64,000 bases of DNA from JBBECJ01 sp963763325. GTDB taxonomy: Bacteria; Chloroflexota; Chloroflexia; Thermomicrobiales; CFX8. The stretch covers positions 372,001-436,000 of the forward strand of contig CAVXOL010000019.1 of NCBI GenBank assembly GCA_963763325.1. Reading direction: 5' to 3'. This document shows, piece after piece, positions 53,384 to 62,497 of the stretch. The position numbers and the translations under genes were made by a program. The notes below the pieces were generated by a model. That model saw only the letters and a list, made by a program, of their open reading frames with translations. It ran no database searches and had not been told where the DNA came from. The stretch's first letter is position 1. Every line of letters starts with the position of its first letter.

Positions 53384-56314
53384 ATGCAGACCAAACCAAA
53401 CAGGAACACGACCAATAGCCCCTCTCGGCCCGAGGGAGTCCGCGAAGTCACCGAACCCTTCGTCCCCGAACGCACCTCCGGCCTCTCCTCCTACCCCCCA
53501 CCCGAGCAATGGGACGACTGGACCGAACTCGACGCGAAATCCTGGCCGGAGCGAGTCGAAAAGCACTACGCCATCGTCCCAACCATCTGCTTCAACTGCG
53601 AGTCCGCCTGTGGCCTGCTGGCCTACATCGACAAGGAGACGATGCAGGTCCGCAAGCTGGAGGGGAACCCGTTCCACCCCGGCAGCCGCGGGCGCAACTG
53701 CGCAAAAGGCCCGGCAACGATCAACCAGGTCAACGACCCGGAGCGGATCCTCTACCCGATGAAGCGCAGCGGGCCACGCGGCTCCGGCCAGTGGGAGCGC
53801 GTCTCCTGGGACGCCGCGCTCGACGACATCGCCGGGCGGATCCGGGCTGCCCTGACCGAGGGACGCCAGAACGAGGTCATGTACCACGTCGGGCGGCCTG
53901 GCGAGGACGGCTACATGGAGCGGGTGCTCCAGTCGTGGGGCGTCGATGGCCACAACTCGCACACCAACATCTGCTCCTCCGGCGGCCGGACAGGGTACGC
54001 CTTCTGGATGGGGATTGACCGGCCCTCGCCCGACTACGCCAACGCCAAGTTCATCCTGCTCGTCTCGGCCCATCTGGAGAGCGGTCACTACTTCAACCCA
54101 CACGCCCAGCGCATCATCGAGGGCAAAATGGCCGGCGCGAAGATCGCCGTCATGGACCCGCGTCTGTCGAACACGGCCTCGATGGCGAACTACTGGATGG
54201 CGCCGGCCCCTGGGACCGACACGATCGTCCTGCTGGCGCTCGCCAACCAGATCATTCAGCACGACCTCTTCGACCGCGAGTTCGTCCGCCGCTGGACGAA
54301 CTGGGACGAGTTCATGACCGTCCTGCACCCGCAGGTCGAGCCGACCTTCGACAACTACGTCGCGATCCTGAAGGAAACCTACGCTGGCTACACACCGGAG
54401 ATGGCCGAAGCTGCCAGCGGCGTCGCAGCCAGCACGATCGTCGAGGTCGCGCGGGAGATCGGCAAGGCCGGGTCAGCCTTCTCGGCCCATACCTGGCGGG
54501 CGGCGTCGGCAGGGCATCTCGGCGGTTGGACGGTGCCGCGAGCGCTCTTCTTCCTGAACGTCCTGACCGGCTCGGTCGGCGCCGAGGGCGGGACGATGCC
54601 GAACGTCTGGAACAAGTGGGTCCCGCGCCCGTTCGCCGAACCGGCCAAGCAGCAGGTCTGGAACGAGCTGACCTGGCCGAAGGAGTACCCGCTGACCCAC
54701 CACGAGATGAGCATCCTCCTTCCACACTTCCTCAAGGAGGGTCGCGGCAAGCTGGCCGTCTACTTCACCCGCGTCTACAACCCGGTCTGGACCAATCCGG
54801 ACGGCTTCACCTGGATGGACGTCCTGAAGGACGAAGACAAGATCGGCATCCACGCCGCCCTGACGCCGACCTGGTCCGAGAGCGCCTGGTTCGCCGACTA
54901 CGTCCTGCCGATGGGCCACGGCCCCGAGCGGCACGACAGCCTCTCCTACGAGACGCACAACGCCCAGTGGGTCGGCTTCCGCCAGCCGGTCGTTCGCGTT
55001 GCGATGGAGCGGATGGGGCAGAAGGTCGAGACAACCCGCGACGCCAACCCCGGCGAGGTCTGGGAGGAGAACGAGTTCTGGATCGAACTCTCCTGGCGGA
55101 TCGACCCGGACGGCTCGCTCGGCATCCGCAAGCTCTACGAGTCGCCCTACCACCCCGGTCAGAAGGTCACAGTCGATGAGTACTACCAGTGGATGTTCGA
55201 GAACTCGGTCCCCGGCCTGCCGGAAGCAGCCGCCGCCGAGGGGCTGACTCCGCTGGAGTACATGCGCCGCTACAGCGCCTTCGAGATCCGCAAGGCCCCC
55301 GAACGCCAGTTCAACGACCCGATCCCGGATGCAGAACTCGACGGCGCGCTCACCCAGCCGAACGGCGTCATCGTCAGCCCCTCGCCACGCCCGCACGCGC
55401 CGAACATCGTCCCGATGCCCGGCATGCCACCCGGCTCAATGGAGGGACGCGCCGTCGGCGTCGTCGTCGATGGCGTCCCGCAGCGCGGCTTCCCAACGCC
55501 GTCCGGAAAGCTGGAGTTCTTCTCACGTACCCTCTACGACTGGGGCTGGCCGGAACTGGCGATCCCCTGCCACATCGACAGCCAGGTCGGCCCGGACGAG
55601 ATCGACGCCGCGAAGGGCGAGATGGTCCTCTTGCCGAACTACCGGATCCCGACACTGATCCACACCCGCTCCGGCAACAGCAAGTGGCTCAACGAGATCA
55701 GTCACAGTAACCCGCTCTGGCTGCACCCATCCGACGCCAAGCGGATCGGCGTCGATACCGGCGACCTCGTCCGGATCGAGACCGAGATCGGCTACTTCGT
55801 CGACAAGGTCTGGGTGACGGAGGGGATGCGCCCCGGCGTGGCAGCCTGCTCGCACCACCTCGGCCGCTGGCGATTGCAGGAGAGCCAGGGAAACGAGCGC
55901 TGGTCTTCCGCGCTCGTCGACATCCAGCAGACCGAACCGGGCGTCTACAAGATGCAACAACTCCACGGCGTCGGCCCGTTCGAGAGCGACGACCCGGACT
56001 CCAGCAAGATCTGGTGGCAGGATGCCGGCGTCCACCAGAACCTGACCTTCCCGGTCCAGCCCGACCCGATCTCCGGCGCCCACGCCTGGCACCAGAAGGT
56101 CCGCGTCATCAAAGCCGGCCCCACCGACCGCTACGGCGACATCGTCGTCGACACCAACAAATCCCACGAGGCATACAAGCGCTGGCTCGCCATGACCCGC
56201 CCAGCCCCCGGCCCCGGCAACCTCCGCCGCCCGATGTGGCTGCTACGCCCATACAAGCCGGACCCGCGTGCATTCGCGGTAGACGGCCCAGTCGGGAGAC
56301 GGGAGCGGAACTAG
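53384..56314 (+). CDS. molybdopterin oxidoreductase catalytic subunit
   Basis: 976 residues, DMSO-reductase superfamily. N-terminal [4Fe-4S] ligands CFNCESAC and later RNCAKG (C-x2-C-x3-C, then Cys about 27 residues on). The cofactor-binding and Mo-ligand region reads SHTNICSSGGRTG near 200, where Cys is the probable ligand, as in polysulphide/thiosulphate reductases and Nap enzymes. Middle and C-terminal motifs (FPTPSGKLEFFS, SNPLWLHPSDAKRIGVDTGDLV) fit. No twin-arginine signal is present, unlike most PsrA/PhsA enzymes. Electron acceptor or donor unknown. Confidence 0.92.
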   Translation: MQTKPNRNTTNSPSRPEGVREVTEPFVPERTSGLSSYPPPEQWDDWTELDAKSWPERVEKHYAIVPTICFNCESACGLLAYIDKETMQVRKLEGNPFHPGSRGRNCAKGPATINQVNDPERILYPMKRSGPRGSGQWERVSWDAALDDIAGRIRAALTEGRQNEVMYHVGRPGEDGYMERVLQSWGVDGHNSHTNICSSGGRTGYAFWMGIDRPSPDYANAKFILLVSAHLESGHYFNPHAQRIIEGKMAGAKIAVMDPRLSNTASMANYWMAPAPGTDTIVLLALANQIIQHDLFDREFVRRWTNWDEFMTVLHPQVEPTFDNYVAILKETYAGYTPEMAEAASGVAASTIVEVAREIGKAGSAFSAHTWRAASAGHLGGWTVPRALFFLNVLTGSVGAEGGTMPNVWNKWVPRPFAEPAKQQVWNELTWPKEYPLTHHEMSILLPHFLKEGRGKLAVYFTRVYNPVWTNPDGFTWMDVLKDEDKIGIHAALTPTWSESAWFADYVLPMGHGPERHDSLSYETHNAQWVGFRQPVVRVAMERMGQKVETTRDANPGEVWEENEFWIELSWRIDPDGSLGIRKLYESPYHPGQKVTVDEYYQWMFENSVPGLPEAAAAEGLTPLEYMRRYSAFEIRKAPERQFNDPIPDAELDGALTQPNGVIVSPSPRPHAPNIVPMPGMPPGSMEGRAVGVVVDGVPQRGFPTPSGKLEFFSRTLYDWGWPELAIPCHIDSQVGPDEIDAAKGEMVLLPNYRIPTLIHTRSGNSKWLNEISHSNPLWLHPSDAKRIGVDTGDLVRIETEIGYFVDKVWVTEGMRPGVAACSHHLGRWRLQESQGNERWSSALVDIQQTEPGVYKMQQLHGVGPFESDDPDSSKIWWQDAGVHQNLTFPVQPDPISGAHAWHQKVRVIKAGPTDRYGDIVVDTNKSHEAYKRWLAMTRPAPGPGNLRRPMWLLRPYKPDPRAFAVDGPVGRRERN

Positions 56315-56705
56315 CAAGCTGCCATGAGTAATACGCAACGTTGATGATTGTTCAGTGTTGAACCCCTCCATCGCTCGGTGACGATCCTACGTCTGGTCCG
56401 TTCACGCGCACGGACGTTGTCGATGTCGTGCTTCACACGCCATTTCACGTGGCGTAATATTCTCGCGTTCGGACCGAAATACACCTGACAGACTCACGCA
56501 CTGCTCGGATACCGCCGCTGAAGCGGTCTGACGAAACGAAGCGCTACGGCACTTCGTGCCGATCTACGAGATGCCAGCGTCCGTCGCTGCGCAGGAAACG
56601 TGGAGATGGGAAAGCAACCAGGTGGTGAGTATCGGGCACTGCCGGCGAGTCTTCATTCCAAACGCAGTCGTGACATCTGGGTGCTGAGCAGAACTGGGAG
56701 GAGAC
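56315..56705. other. intergenic region, hairpins only
   Basis: About 390 bp with small hairpins (CGCCA/TGGCG near 56440, ACCGC/GCGGT near 56510 and CGGCAC/GTGCCG near 56551). I see no gene or tRNA. Confidence 0.5.
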
Positions 56706-57320
56706 GTGAGCAACACCAGCAGTTCCAGCCGTCCACACCTGTCTCGCAAGCGCGTGCTGCTGATCAGCGTCGTCCTGATAATCGCCGTCGCATTTGGCGC
56801 TGAATTCGTGTCCCGCATCCTCTTCGCCCCCTGGTCCATTGGTGTCCTCGGACGCGACACCATGACAGGGAGTTGGGTCGGGGAAATGCGGGCGCAACAG
56901 GGGGCTGTCTATGGGCTGTTCCTTGACCTGGATTACAAGAGTCGCGGTGTTGGCGGTCGTCGCGGTTCTAATGCCGGTCAAACCTCAAATCTGGAGGGAC
57001 ATGCCATCCTTTGCACGCCAACGGGAGAGCGCTTCGACTACGCTGTCTCCGGGCACGCAAACCGATCGGGGAACGTCGAGACCCTTTGGCTTGAGTATGG
57101 CGATCCTTCGCTAAGCGCCTTGAACCTGCGGCTGTCCGGTCGCTGGCGCGCAACCGAACTCTCGCTGACACCGGACGCGAATCCCTTCCTTCCTGACGGC
57201 AGGTTCGTGTCGACGAGAGCGCTGAGCAGCGCCGATCCGGACGACTCGTTCGCGCCAGCGGTCCTGACGAAGGGCGGTTCGGACGAATTCGAAGACATCT
57301 GCCAGCGAGTTCAGCAGTAG
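56706..57320 (+). CDS. membrane-anchored protein, unknown
   Basis: 204 residues from GTG 56706 with GGGAGGAGAC upstream. A basic N-terminus and one membrane segment (VLLISVVLIIAVAFGAEFVS) anchor an extracytoplasmic domain rich in beta strands (GSWVGEMRAQQGAVYGLFLD; ALNLRLSGRWRATELSLTP). The second half reads like a small calycin/OB-type beta barrel. No family recognised. Confidence 0.7.
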   Translation: MSNTSSSSRPHLSRKRVLLISVVLIIAVAFGAEFVSRILFAPWSIGVLGRDTMTGSWVGEMRAQQGAVYGLFLDLDYKSRGVGGRRGSNAGQTSNLEGHAILCTPTGERFDYAVSGHANRSGNVETLWLEYGDPSLSALNLRLSGRWRATELSLTPDANPFLPDGRFVSTRALSSADPDDSFAPAVLTKGGSDEFEDICQRVQQ

Positions 57321-57405
57321 CGGCTCGTCTCGAGTTCAGATCGTCGCATCGATATGAGTCCACTGATTCCATCGTGGACCAAACAGCCAACATCACTCAC
57401 ACAAA

Positions 57406-57425
57406 GACGGCTCCGAAGAGCCGTC
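57406..57425 (-). terminator. terminator of argF
   Basis: Perfect 8-bp stem GACGGCTC/GAGCCGTC with a CGAA-type tetraloop, followed on the minus strand by TTTGTGTG. Confidence 0.65.
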
Positions 57426-57478
57426 CCTGCGTTCCCACCCTCCGTTGGCCAGAATGGGGTGGATGGTGTTAGCAGTGG

Positions 57479-58489
57479 TTAGCCGGCGTGAACAGCCGAC
57501 TGGATCGACGTCTTGACCTTGCCGTTCACGGTCGTTGAGGCCGGCATCGACGTGCTCGCCGTGCCGGTCAACATGCCGGTGATCAGGGCGTAGAGAACGG
57601 CCTGGCCAGTGTGGAGCCGGTTCTCAGCCTGGTCGAAAACGATCGACTGCGGGCCGTCGATCACCTCGGCGGTGACCTCCTCGCCGCGGTGGGCCGGCAG
57701 GCAGTGCATGAAGACGGCGTCGGGGTTAGCCTGCTCCATCATTTGCGGCGTCACCCGATACGGCGTCAGGGCCGCGAAGCGCTCGGCGCGGGTCAACTCG
57801 GAGTCGCCCATCGAGAGCCAGGCGTCGGTGTAGACGGCGTCAGAACCCTTCACCGCGTCGGCCGGCTCGTGCATGATGTTGACCGAGCCGCCCATCTTCT
57901 TGGCGATCCCCCACGACTGCGCGAAGAGCGTCTCGTCCGGCTCGTAGCCGGGAGGCGTCGCGATCGTCAGATGGAGGCCGGCCATCGCGCTGGCCTGCAT
58001 CAGCGAGGTCAGGACGTTGTTGTCGCTGCCGACGTAGGCGAGCTGCTTGCCGGAGAACGTCCCCCAGGCTTCCTTGAGCGTCAACAGGTCGGCCAGGCTC
58101 TGGCACGGGTGGTGGCCGTCGGTCAGCGCGTTGACGACCGGGATCGTGGCCGCCTCGGCGACGAGCTTGATGTCATCGTCGGCGTACGTGCGGATCACGA
58201 ACGCCTCGGCATAGCGCGAGACGACGTGAGCCGTGTCCTCCAACGTCTCGCCCCGACCGATCTGGAGCTCCTGCGGTCCGACCGTCGACGGGACGCCGCC
58301 GAGGCGGGCGACGGCCGTCTCGAACGAGAGACGCGTCCGCGTGCTCGGCTTGGCGAAGTAGAGGACGACCGTCTTGCCGGTCAGCAGGCCGTGCTTGCTG
58401 AGCGGGTTGGCCTTGAACTCAGCCGCCAGGTCGAGCAGCTGGTGCATGTCCTCAATCGTCAGGTCGGATGTCTTCAGCAGGTCCTTCAC
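57479..58489 (-). CDS. argF: ornithine carbamoyltransferase
   Basis: 336 residues. Carbamoyl-phosphate loop FAKPSTRTRLSFE, HHPCQSLADLLT, and ornithine loop HCLPAHRGEEV identify the enzyme that makes citrulline from ornithine and carbamoyl phosphate (arginine pathway). GTG 58489 with GGAGGAAGAT upstream; the long upstream frame is rejected. Preceded by a leader region with an arginine-rich peptide, suggesting attenuation by arginyl-tRNA. No other arg gene is in the window. Confidence 0.97.
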   Translation of the reverse strand: MKDLLKTSDLTIEDMHQLLDLAAEFKANPLSKHGLLTGKTVVLYFAKPSTRTRLSFETAVARLGGVPSTVGPQELQIGRGETLEDTAHVVSRYAEAFVIRTYADDDIKLVAEAATIPVVNALTDGHHPCQSLADLLTLKEAWGTFSGKQLAYVGSDNNVLTSLMQASAMAGLHLTIATPPGYEPDETLFAQSWGIAKKMGGSVNIMHEPADAVKGSDAVYTDAWLSMGDSELTRAERFAALTPYRVTPQMMEQANPDAVFMHCLPAHRGEEVTAEVIDGPQSIVFDQAENRLHTGQAVLYALITGMLTGTASTSMPASTTVNGKVKTSIQSAVHAG

Positions 58490-58544
58490 GGGATCTTCCT
58501 CCAGGTTCGGTGCGCATTCGGCGCGTTCGGTCAGGCAACACAAA

Positions 58545-58629
58545 CGTCAGGTATCGGAACGCCTGACGTCGAGTCGCTGCCATCACGCACGAGGGATCGG
58601 CAGCAGCGTCGTCAGGCGCAGCGCCTGAC
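58545..58629 (-). promoter_or_regulatory. argF: mutually exclusive hairpins in the argF leader
   Basis: In transcript order: GTCAGGCGC/GCGCCTGAC (58611-58629) forms hairpin 1:2; CGTCAGG/CCTGACG (58545-58568) forms hairpin 3:4 followed by TTTGTGTT, terminator-like. Segment 2 (58610-58618) can instead pair for nine bases with segment 3 (58560-58568), preventing the terminator. This is attenuator geometry, but the leader peptide stops about 144 bases upstream of element 1, so the coupling is not the textbook one. Confidence 0.55.
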
Positions 58630-58772
58630 CCGCCTCAATGACTGTGGAGGAAACGCGAGAAATTACCGCCAGAACGGCAACGGCGAACAGGTTGTTGGTG
58701 GAAAGGTTACGAGCGGTCATCGAACACTCCGGACTCAATCAAGGCACACAACGGACGAACCAGCGGCAGGAT

Positions 58773-58853
58773 TTACCTGCGCCTGATCGACCTTCGCCTC
58801 AACTGCCCGAACTGTCCTGCCATAACGGCGACCACTCCAATGAACGCGCCCAT
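58773..58853 (-). CDS. arginine-rich leader peptide of argF
   Basis: From ATG 58853: 26 residues, ending GQLRRRSIRRR just before TAA; starting at the inner ATG 58823 it is MAGQFGQLRRRSIRRR (16 residues). Six of the last eight residues are Arg, and four of the six codons are AGG, rare in GC-rich genomes. GGAGTGG lies about 10 bases before ATG 58823. The stop codon is in the loop of a small GCAGG/CCTGC hairpin (58766-58780). Such a run of Arg codons 284 bases before an arginine-biosynthesis gene fits an attenuator leader. Confidence 0.65.
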   Translation of the reverse strand: MGAFIGVVAVMAGQFGQLRRRSIRRR

Positions 58854-58871
58854 CGCGAGCGCAGTCCGCAC

Positions 58872-58900
58872 ACTCTAGCACGCATGTGACCGGAAGTCCA
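58872..58900 (-). promoter_or_regulatory. candidate argF promoter
   Basis: Minus strand TGGACT (58895-58900) and TAGAGT (58872-58877), 17 bp apart; four of six matches each. A start near 58865 would place the leader ATG within 12-42 bases. Confidence 0.45.
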
Positions 58901-58920
58901 GTATTTCGCTGACGCAGTCA

Positions 58921-59070
58921 GGGCGATTGCAAAGTCGCTGACTCGCCCACCGAGCACCAGAGAGGCTCGTGCGAATCTTCGGCAAGTCTAGGCATCGATC
59001 CCCTGTTTGGTGTCCAGTCGAGCCACGGCAGCGACGACATCGATCATTTCTCACGGCTTTGCAATCGCCC
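58921..59070. repeat. 150-bp element bounded by 14-bp inverted repeats
   Basis: GGGCGATTGCAAAG (58921-58934) and CTTTGCAATCGCCC (59057-59070) are exact reverse complements, 122 bp apart. No gene inside. Similar size to the other MITE-like elements, unrelated arm sequence. Confidence 0.5.
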
Positions 59071-59084
59071 TGTGAAGCAGTCGG

Positions 59085-59915
59085 TCACGATGTCGGCGCC
59101 GCGTCGGCCAATTCGTTGCGAGCCGTCGCCAGCAGCGCCGTCGCTTCCAGATATAGCCCATCCGGGCGCTGATGTGACGCGACTCGTTCCGCGAGAACTG
59201 CGCGGACCCGCTCTTCCTGCTCAGCGTCGAGTGCGTCGAGCCAGCGACGCACGCCGGTGCCAAGGGCGTTCTGCCAGTACTGATCGATGCTCTCGTAGTG
59301 GAAGTCGTGAGAATCGGCGATGACGCGCACGCCTGTGAACCCGGCGTTCGTCAGCACTCCGGCGAGCTGGGCAGGGTCGGATATCCAGCCCGGCTCGTCG
59401 AGCCGACCCAGGCCAAGATCGTTGAGGACGACGCCGAGATCGTGTGTCTGCGAGATCTGCCAGGTGGAAACGGCAAGGCGACCACCGGACTTCAGGACTC
59501 GCCGGAATTCGGAGAGGGCGCGATCGAGGTTGGGAAAGAACATGATGCCGAAACCGCAGAGGACAGAATCGAAGCTCGCGTCGGAGAAGTCAAGCTGCTC
59601 GGCGTCCATCAGACGCACCTGCGCCCGACCGCCAAGCCGCTCCGCCTCGGCACTGGCGATGCGGATCATCTCCTCGGAGATGTCGATGCCCGTGACGCTG
59701 CCGTTGGGGCCAACACGTTCCGCTGCTGGAACAAGGATGGCTCCACGTCCCGTAGCAACATCCAGCACCTGATCGCCCGGCCCGATGCCGGCCACTTCAA
59801 CCAGCCGCCGTCCAAACCAGGCGAAGCAGCCCGGCCCGACGATGTCATACTCGTTCGCCAGCCGGTTGAAGATGGCTCGTGTCTGCGCCTTCCGTTCAGC
59901 GCCGTCGTCCGTCAT
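59085..59915 (-). CDS. class I SAM-dependent methyltransferase, UbiE-like
   Basis: 276 residues from ATG 59915 (GGAGGCGGA upstream). Motif I VLDVATGRGAILVPAA, post-I VTGIDISEEMI, and FSDASFDSVLCGFGIMFFPN motif, typical of UbiE/arsenite- or small-molecule-type methyltransferases. Substrate unknown. The adjacent GNAT gene is upstream in the same direction, with the stop at 59934, so the two are likely co-transcribed. Confidence 0.9.
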   Translation of the reverse strand: MTDDGAERKAQTRAIFNRLANEYDIVGPGCFAWFGRRLVEVAGIGPGDQVLDVATGRGAILVPAAERVGPNGSVTGIDISEEMIRIASAEAERLGGRAQVRLMDAEQLDFSDASFDSVLCGFGIMFFPNLDRALSEFRRVLKSGGRLAVSTWQISQTHDLGVVLNDLGLGRLDEPGWISDPAQLAGVLTNAGFTGVRVIADSHDFHYESIDQYWQNALGTGVRRWLDALDAEQEERVRAVLAERVASHQRPDGLYLEATALLATARNELADAAPTS

Positions 59916-59933
59916 TGGCCGTTCCGCCTCCAC

Positions 59934-60721
59934 TCACACTCCCGCAAACGTCCAGCCCTGGATATCGGCGACGTGCCGGTAGCCCATCCGCTCGTAGACC
60001 GGATAGCCGCTGCTACTCGACTGGAGAGCTGAGAACGTGCACCCATTGGCAAAGCCGTCCTCGACGCAGCGCTGGGTCATGATCGCGCCGATGCCCCTCC
60101 GGCGGTAGTCGGGCAACGTTCCGACAACGTGGACACCCGCGACGCCATCGGTTTCGAACAACAATGAGGTCGCGATCGGTCGTTCATCCATCCAGCCGAC
60201 GATAACAGGTGACGCCGGCTGTGGCAATGAGCGCCGGATGCTCGAATCCGGCCACGAAATCGCGCGGCATGCCGTAGGTTCCGGCGACGACATCAGCAAA
60301 TGCAGTCTGCTGTTCGGAGGTCGTGACAGGCTCGATCGTCAGACCACGAAATCTGTGACTCGCGCCGTTCGGCGGGAAACAGGAACATCTCGGGCGTCGC
60401 GCCATCATCGGTCAGGCCAAGCTGTCGCGCGACCGGCTCAAAGCGCGTCACCATCTCGCCCCACGTCGCCACCATCGACTGACAGCCGTGGCGCTCGGCG
60501 AAAGCGCGGACCCGCTCAACCGTCGCGAGCGGGTCGTCAGGCCAGGTCAGGATCGCTGCTGGGTTGAAGAACGGGACCGGCAAGCGGGTCGCGATCATCA
60601 CCAGGCCGTCCTCTGCCTCGACGGCACCGCCGTAGCACCGCGCCATGATGCTCCAGAACGTCAGGAAATTATCCATCGCCGCCGGCAGGATCGCCACGAC
60701 GGACTCGGACGAGTCTCGCAT
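59934..60721 (-). CDS. GNAT-family N-acetyltransferase (two frameshifts)
   Basis: About 260 residues after repair. Frame 1 (60721 to about 60372) gives an N-terminal domain through ATPEMFLFP; frame 2 (about 60375-60208) gives FRGLTIEPVTTSEQQTAFAD; frame 3 gives the acetyl-CoA motif GTLPDYRRRGIGAIMTQR and the ending SGYPVYERMGYRHVADI. The last region is the GNAT signature with pyrophosphate loop R-x-x-G-I-G. Substrate unknown. Breaks near 60375 and 60205 are single-base changes. ATG 60721. Confidence 0.8.
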
Positions 60722-60748
60722 GTTCCGCTCCAGTCGCCGTACGACGCA

Positions 60749-62402
60749 TCACGCCGCGTGCGTCATCCGGCAGAAGCAGGACGACTGGATCGGGACATCG
60801 GCGCGGGCGACCGCGAGGTCGAGCCGTTGCCGGATCATCCCGGCCAGCTCGTGCTTGCCTTGCCGAACGAGGCACTCGTGGTAGCCGTGCAGAGCTCCAG
60901 ACGTTCTCCGGGTGCTGGTAGGCGCGGGCGAGGCTGTCGTCGAGGCCGAGATCAGCACGGTAGACGGCTTCAGCTTCGGCAACGTGGCCCTGCTCCAGCA
61001 GCAGCGCGCCATAGGCGTGGCGGGTCGGCTGCATCCAGCCCCACGGCTCGTCGTAGGTCAGACCGTCGTCGAGCCGGATCGACTCACGCAGGTGGGCGAA
61101 GGCGGCGTCGAAGTTCCCCTTGCGGTACTCCAGCTCGCCGTCGAGCATCTCGGAGGCGATCGCGAGGATGTCGAGACACGGGTTGTTGAACAGGTAGCGC
61201 GTCTCCGGAACGCGGGCGACGGCAGCCCTAAACAGCTCGCGCTCCCGCTCGGCCTCATCAACGCGGCCAGTCGCCGCCAGCGCGACACCCTTGGCGTAGT
61301 GGATCATCGCCGTCGTGACACAGTAGAGCGTCTGGTTCTCCGGCAGCGGCGTGTCGATGATCTCCTGCCACTTCCCGAAGCGGATCAGGACGTGCATCTT
61401 GACCGGAATGAACCCTTCGAGCCAGTCGGCCATCGGCGGCACCTCGACCTCGACCAACTCCGGCGGAATCGTCGCGACGACCTCGTCGGCGGCCTGAAGC
61501 GCGACCTCCGACTGACCGAGGAACATCGCGCCGTAGAGCTTGAAGTGGAAGTTATGGACGCGATAGAGGGTGTAGAAGTTCATCGCCCCTTCGCGTTCCA
61601 GATACTTGTTGTCGGCCAGGATTGCCTTGTGGTTGGAGGCGACGACGGTCCCGTAGTGGCCACAGAGGACATCGATGTGAGTCGGCATGTGCTCAAGATG
61701 TCCGGCGTCCGGCACCAGCCCGCGCAGCCAGTCACCGGCCCGCAGCGCCTTCTCCGGATACGGTGACATCTCCATCAGATGGATGTACATGTGCAGCACG
61801 CCCGGGTGGAAGCGGCTGGCCGGGTTCTCCAGTGCCGTTTCGAGGATCTGGCGCGCCTCGACCGTGCTGGCTCCTTGGGCGGGCGCACGGGCCGGGAGAT
61901 CCCAGAGCAGCCACGGCGTCCGGTTCATCAGCGCCTCGGCGGCGAAGGTCGCGATATCGAGGTCGTGGCCGTGCTCGCGGTAGACGAAGCGCATCGCGTC
62001 GGCGTAGTCGTCGGTCCAGCGCGAGAGGTCCTCAGCCGGCTCGGCTGCCTGATAGCGCTTCTGAAGGGCCGTGATCAGCGCCCGCTCGGCAGGGCTGGCC
62101 TTGTCGAGCAGTTCCACGGCCCGCTGGGTCGCGTGGTACGTCTTCGCGACCGTCTCGACCAGTTCGGTCTCTCCGAACCGTTCCCACGGATTGTTGTAGT
62201 TCGGCCCAGCGGCATACGCCACGCCCCAGTGCGCCATCGGGCACTCCGGGTCGGCCTCGATCGCGCGTTCGAAGCAGCGCACCGCTTCCTCATGATTGAA
62301 CCCATACGTCCAGTTCAACCCCCGGTCGAACCAGAGCTGCGCGTCAGGCGAGGATGTTGAAATCGTCCGAGTATGGTTACCCAGATCGTAGTAGTCAGAC
62401 AT
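60749..62402 (-). CDS. TPR-repeat protein, copy 1 (frameshift near 60903)
   Basis: About 550 residues. ATG 62402 with AAGGAG six bases upstream. Helix pairs include WTYGFNHEEAVRCFERAIEADP, a TPR, followed by repeated TPR-like segments and a conserved core LHMYIHLMEMSP, AGHLEHMPTHIDVLCGHY and YRVHNFHFKLYGAMFLG. Near 60903 one indel moves the end to ALHGYHECLVRQGKHEL, then SSCFCRMTHAA; the paralogue at 62498 confirms this reading. The family is TTC38-like, widespread and without a known enzyme. His/Met-rich core segments suggest metal or substrate binding (inference). Confidence 0.85.
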
Positions 62403-62421
62403 GTAGGTACTCCTTCGTTCT

Positions 62422-62490
62422 TCGGGAATCGGGGGTATCAAGCGGCACTCGTCTCTCTGATACCCCCGATTCCCGATTCCCGATTCCCGA
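62422..62490. repeat. 19-bp hairpin and TCCCGAT tandem words between the TPR paralogues
   Basis: TCGGGAATCGGGGGTATCA (62422-62440) pairs perfectly with 62458-62476. Tandem CCCCGAT, TCCCGAT, TCCCGAT and TCCCGA words run from 62464. It probably ends transcription of the upstream paralogue. Confidence 0.7.
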
Positions 62491-62497
62491 CCAACGG

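Noticed and set aside
53351..54328. 325-codon minus-strand frame
   Set aside because: Antisense shadow of the molybdoenzyme gene.
53384..56314. Selenocysteine in the molybdoenzyme
   Set aside because: The probable Mo ligand codon is Cys (NICSSG) and the frame has no internal TGA.
58583..58720. 45-codon minus-strand frame in the argF leader
   Set aside because: Crosses hairpin elements 1 and 2, so it might act as a leader, but it is not enriched in arginine and has a weak ribosome site; the peptide at 58773-58853 is the better candidate.
60669..60903. Arg/Pro-rich C-terminal extension of TPR copy 1
   Set aside because: Paralogue comparison shows it is an out-of-frame reading after an indel; the true end is at 60749.
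7727..62490. CRISPR arrays
   Set aside because: Tandem 7-8 base words have no spacer-repeat structure or constant repeat and no cas genes are present.
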